5,872 nt of DNA, from the NCBI GenBank assembly GCA_900553705.1, contig USEK01000095.1, forward strand, positions 1 through 5,872, given 5' to 3'. Position numbers and translations under genes: made by a program. Source of the DNA: an uncultured Collinsella sp. (lineage in GTDB: Bacteria > Actinomycetota > Coriobacteriia > Coriobacteriales > Coriobacteriaceae). This document shows positions 5,412-5,872 of this stretch, piece by piece; position 1 is the first letter of the stretch, and each line of letters opens with the position of its first letter. The notes beneath the pieces were generated by a model. It was not told the DNA's origin, made no database searches, and was given only the letters and a program-made list of their open reading frames with translations.

Positions 5412-5834
5412 TTATGCCTCGTCGTCCTCGTGCAGACGACGGCGATAATCGGCGGCCCAGCCCTCAATATTTACCTGACGGGCGCGGCCCAGACCGAGTG
5501 CGTCGGCCGGGACCGGCTCGGTGATGACGGAGCCGGCGGCCACGAGCGCACCGTCGCCAATCTGGGCGGGCGCGACCATCATGGTGTCAGAACCGATGAA
5601 GGCATCCTTGCCGATGACGGTCTTGTGCTTGTGGACGCCGTCGTAGTTGCAGGTGATAGAGCCCGCGCCTACGTTGACGCCGGAGCCCATGGTGGTGTCG
5701 CCGATGTAGGACAGGTGGGGCACCTTGGAACCCTCGCCGATCGTGGACTTCTTGATTTCCACGTGCGTACCGGCCTTGGAGCCGTCGAGCATGTGGGTGC
5801 CCGGGCGCAGGTAGGCGCGCGGGCCGCAGTCGAC
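5412..5834 (-). CDS. glmU: Bifunctional GlmU, C-terminal acetyltransferase domain (cut by contig end)
   Basis: GlmU acetylates glucosamine-1-phosphate and then uridylates it to UDP-N-acetylglucosamine, the precursor of peptidoglycan. Only the last 140 residues are present, all from the left-handed beta-helix acetyltransferase domain; the uridyltransferase domain lies off the contig. Conserved features are GPRAYLRPGT near the cut end, HVEIKK, PHLSYIGD (its His corresponds to the catalytic H363 of E. coli), the hexapeptide-repeat stretch ending in VGAGSITCNYDG, the K-x-K-TVIGKDAFIGSD segment, and a C-terminal QVNIEGW. It terminates normally at TAA 5412-5414 after an acidic HEDDEA tail. The break at 5834 is an adapter junction, not a biological truncation. 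Its neighbour prs is a frequent companion in bacterial genomes, though here a terminator separates them. Confidence 0.96.
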   Translation of the reverse strand, partial: VDCGPRAYLRPGTHMLDGSKAGTHVEIKKSTIGEGSKVPHLSYIGDTTMGSGVNVGAGSITCNYDGVHKHKTVIGKDAFIGSDTMMVAPAQIGDGALVAAGSVITEPVPADALGLGRARQVNIEGWAADYRRRLHEDDEA

Positions 5835-5872
5835 CTGTCTCTTATACACATCTCCGAGCCCACGAGACGTAG
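5835..5872 (-). other. Illumina Nextera N7 adapter, inverted copy (sequencing artefact)
   Basis: Positions 5835-5868 are the reverse complement of the Nextera read-2 adapter (CTGTCTCTTATACACATCT onward), and 5869-5872 (GTAG) begin the same index as at the left end. Together with 11-48 this makes a perfect 38-bp inverted repeat at the contig ends, which is technical. The genome ends at 5834. Confidence 0.98.

Noticed and set aside
1..5872. A whole-window transposon bounded by perfect 38-bp inverted repeats with Tn5 mosaic ends
   Set aside because: The repeats are Nextera adapters including index bases, the interior has housekeeping genes cut at both ends, and no 9-bp target duplication is visible.

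Overview
The window is a 5.8-kb fragment of a GC-rich bacterial chromosome. Protein similarity recalled from memory points to the class Coriobacteriia, most likely Collinsella or a close gut relative; this was not tested by any search. Both ends are sequencing adapter, not genome: positions 1-48 and 5835-5872 are Illumina Nextera N7 adapter including the Tn5 mosaic end. Genomic sequence therefore runs only from 49 to 5834, and the first and last genes are cut.

Every supported gene lies on the minus strand. In transcription order (right to left) they are: the C-terminal acetyltransferase part of glmU (5412-5834) with its own terminator; prs, phosphoribosyl-pyrophosphate synthetase (4233-5219), also with a strong terminator; a 375-residue uncharacterised protein (2654-3781) with a C-terminal PD-(D/E)XK, DUF559/Vsr-like nuclease-fold signature; pth, peptidyl-tRNA hydrolase (1673-2302); and an overlapping pair resembling the electron-bifurcating transhydrogenase NfnAB (nfnA 461-1300, nfnB N-terminal part 49-470).

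glmU, prs and pth are housekeeping genes often found near one another (glmU-prs-rplY-pth in many bacteria). GlmU makes UDP-GlcNAc for the cell wall, Prs makes PRPP for nucleotides, and Pth recycles peptidyl-tRNA. The unusual part is the prs-pth interval. It holds the nuclease-like gene, bracketed by two MITE-like elements of about 200 bp (2417-2620 and 3945-4146). These share almost the same 26-bp terminal inverted repeats but have dissimilar cores. The arrangement looks like an accessory insertion in a core locus, possibly a defence-type gene; that function is inference.

The gap between pth and nfnA (1301-1672) holds two inverted copies of a short palindromic REP-like unit around a very strong GC hairpin, then a probable promoter for nfnAB. 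No RNA genes, CRISPR arrays or complete insertion sequences were seen.
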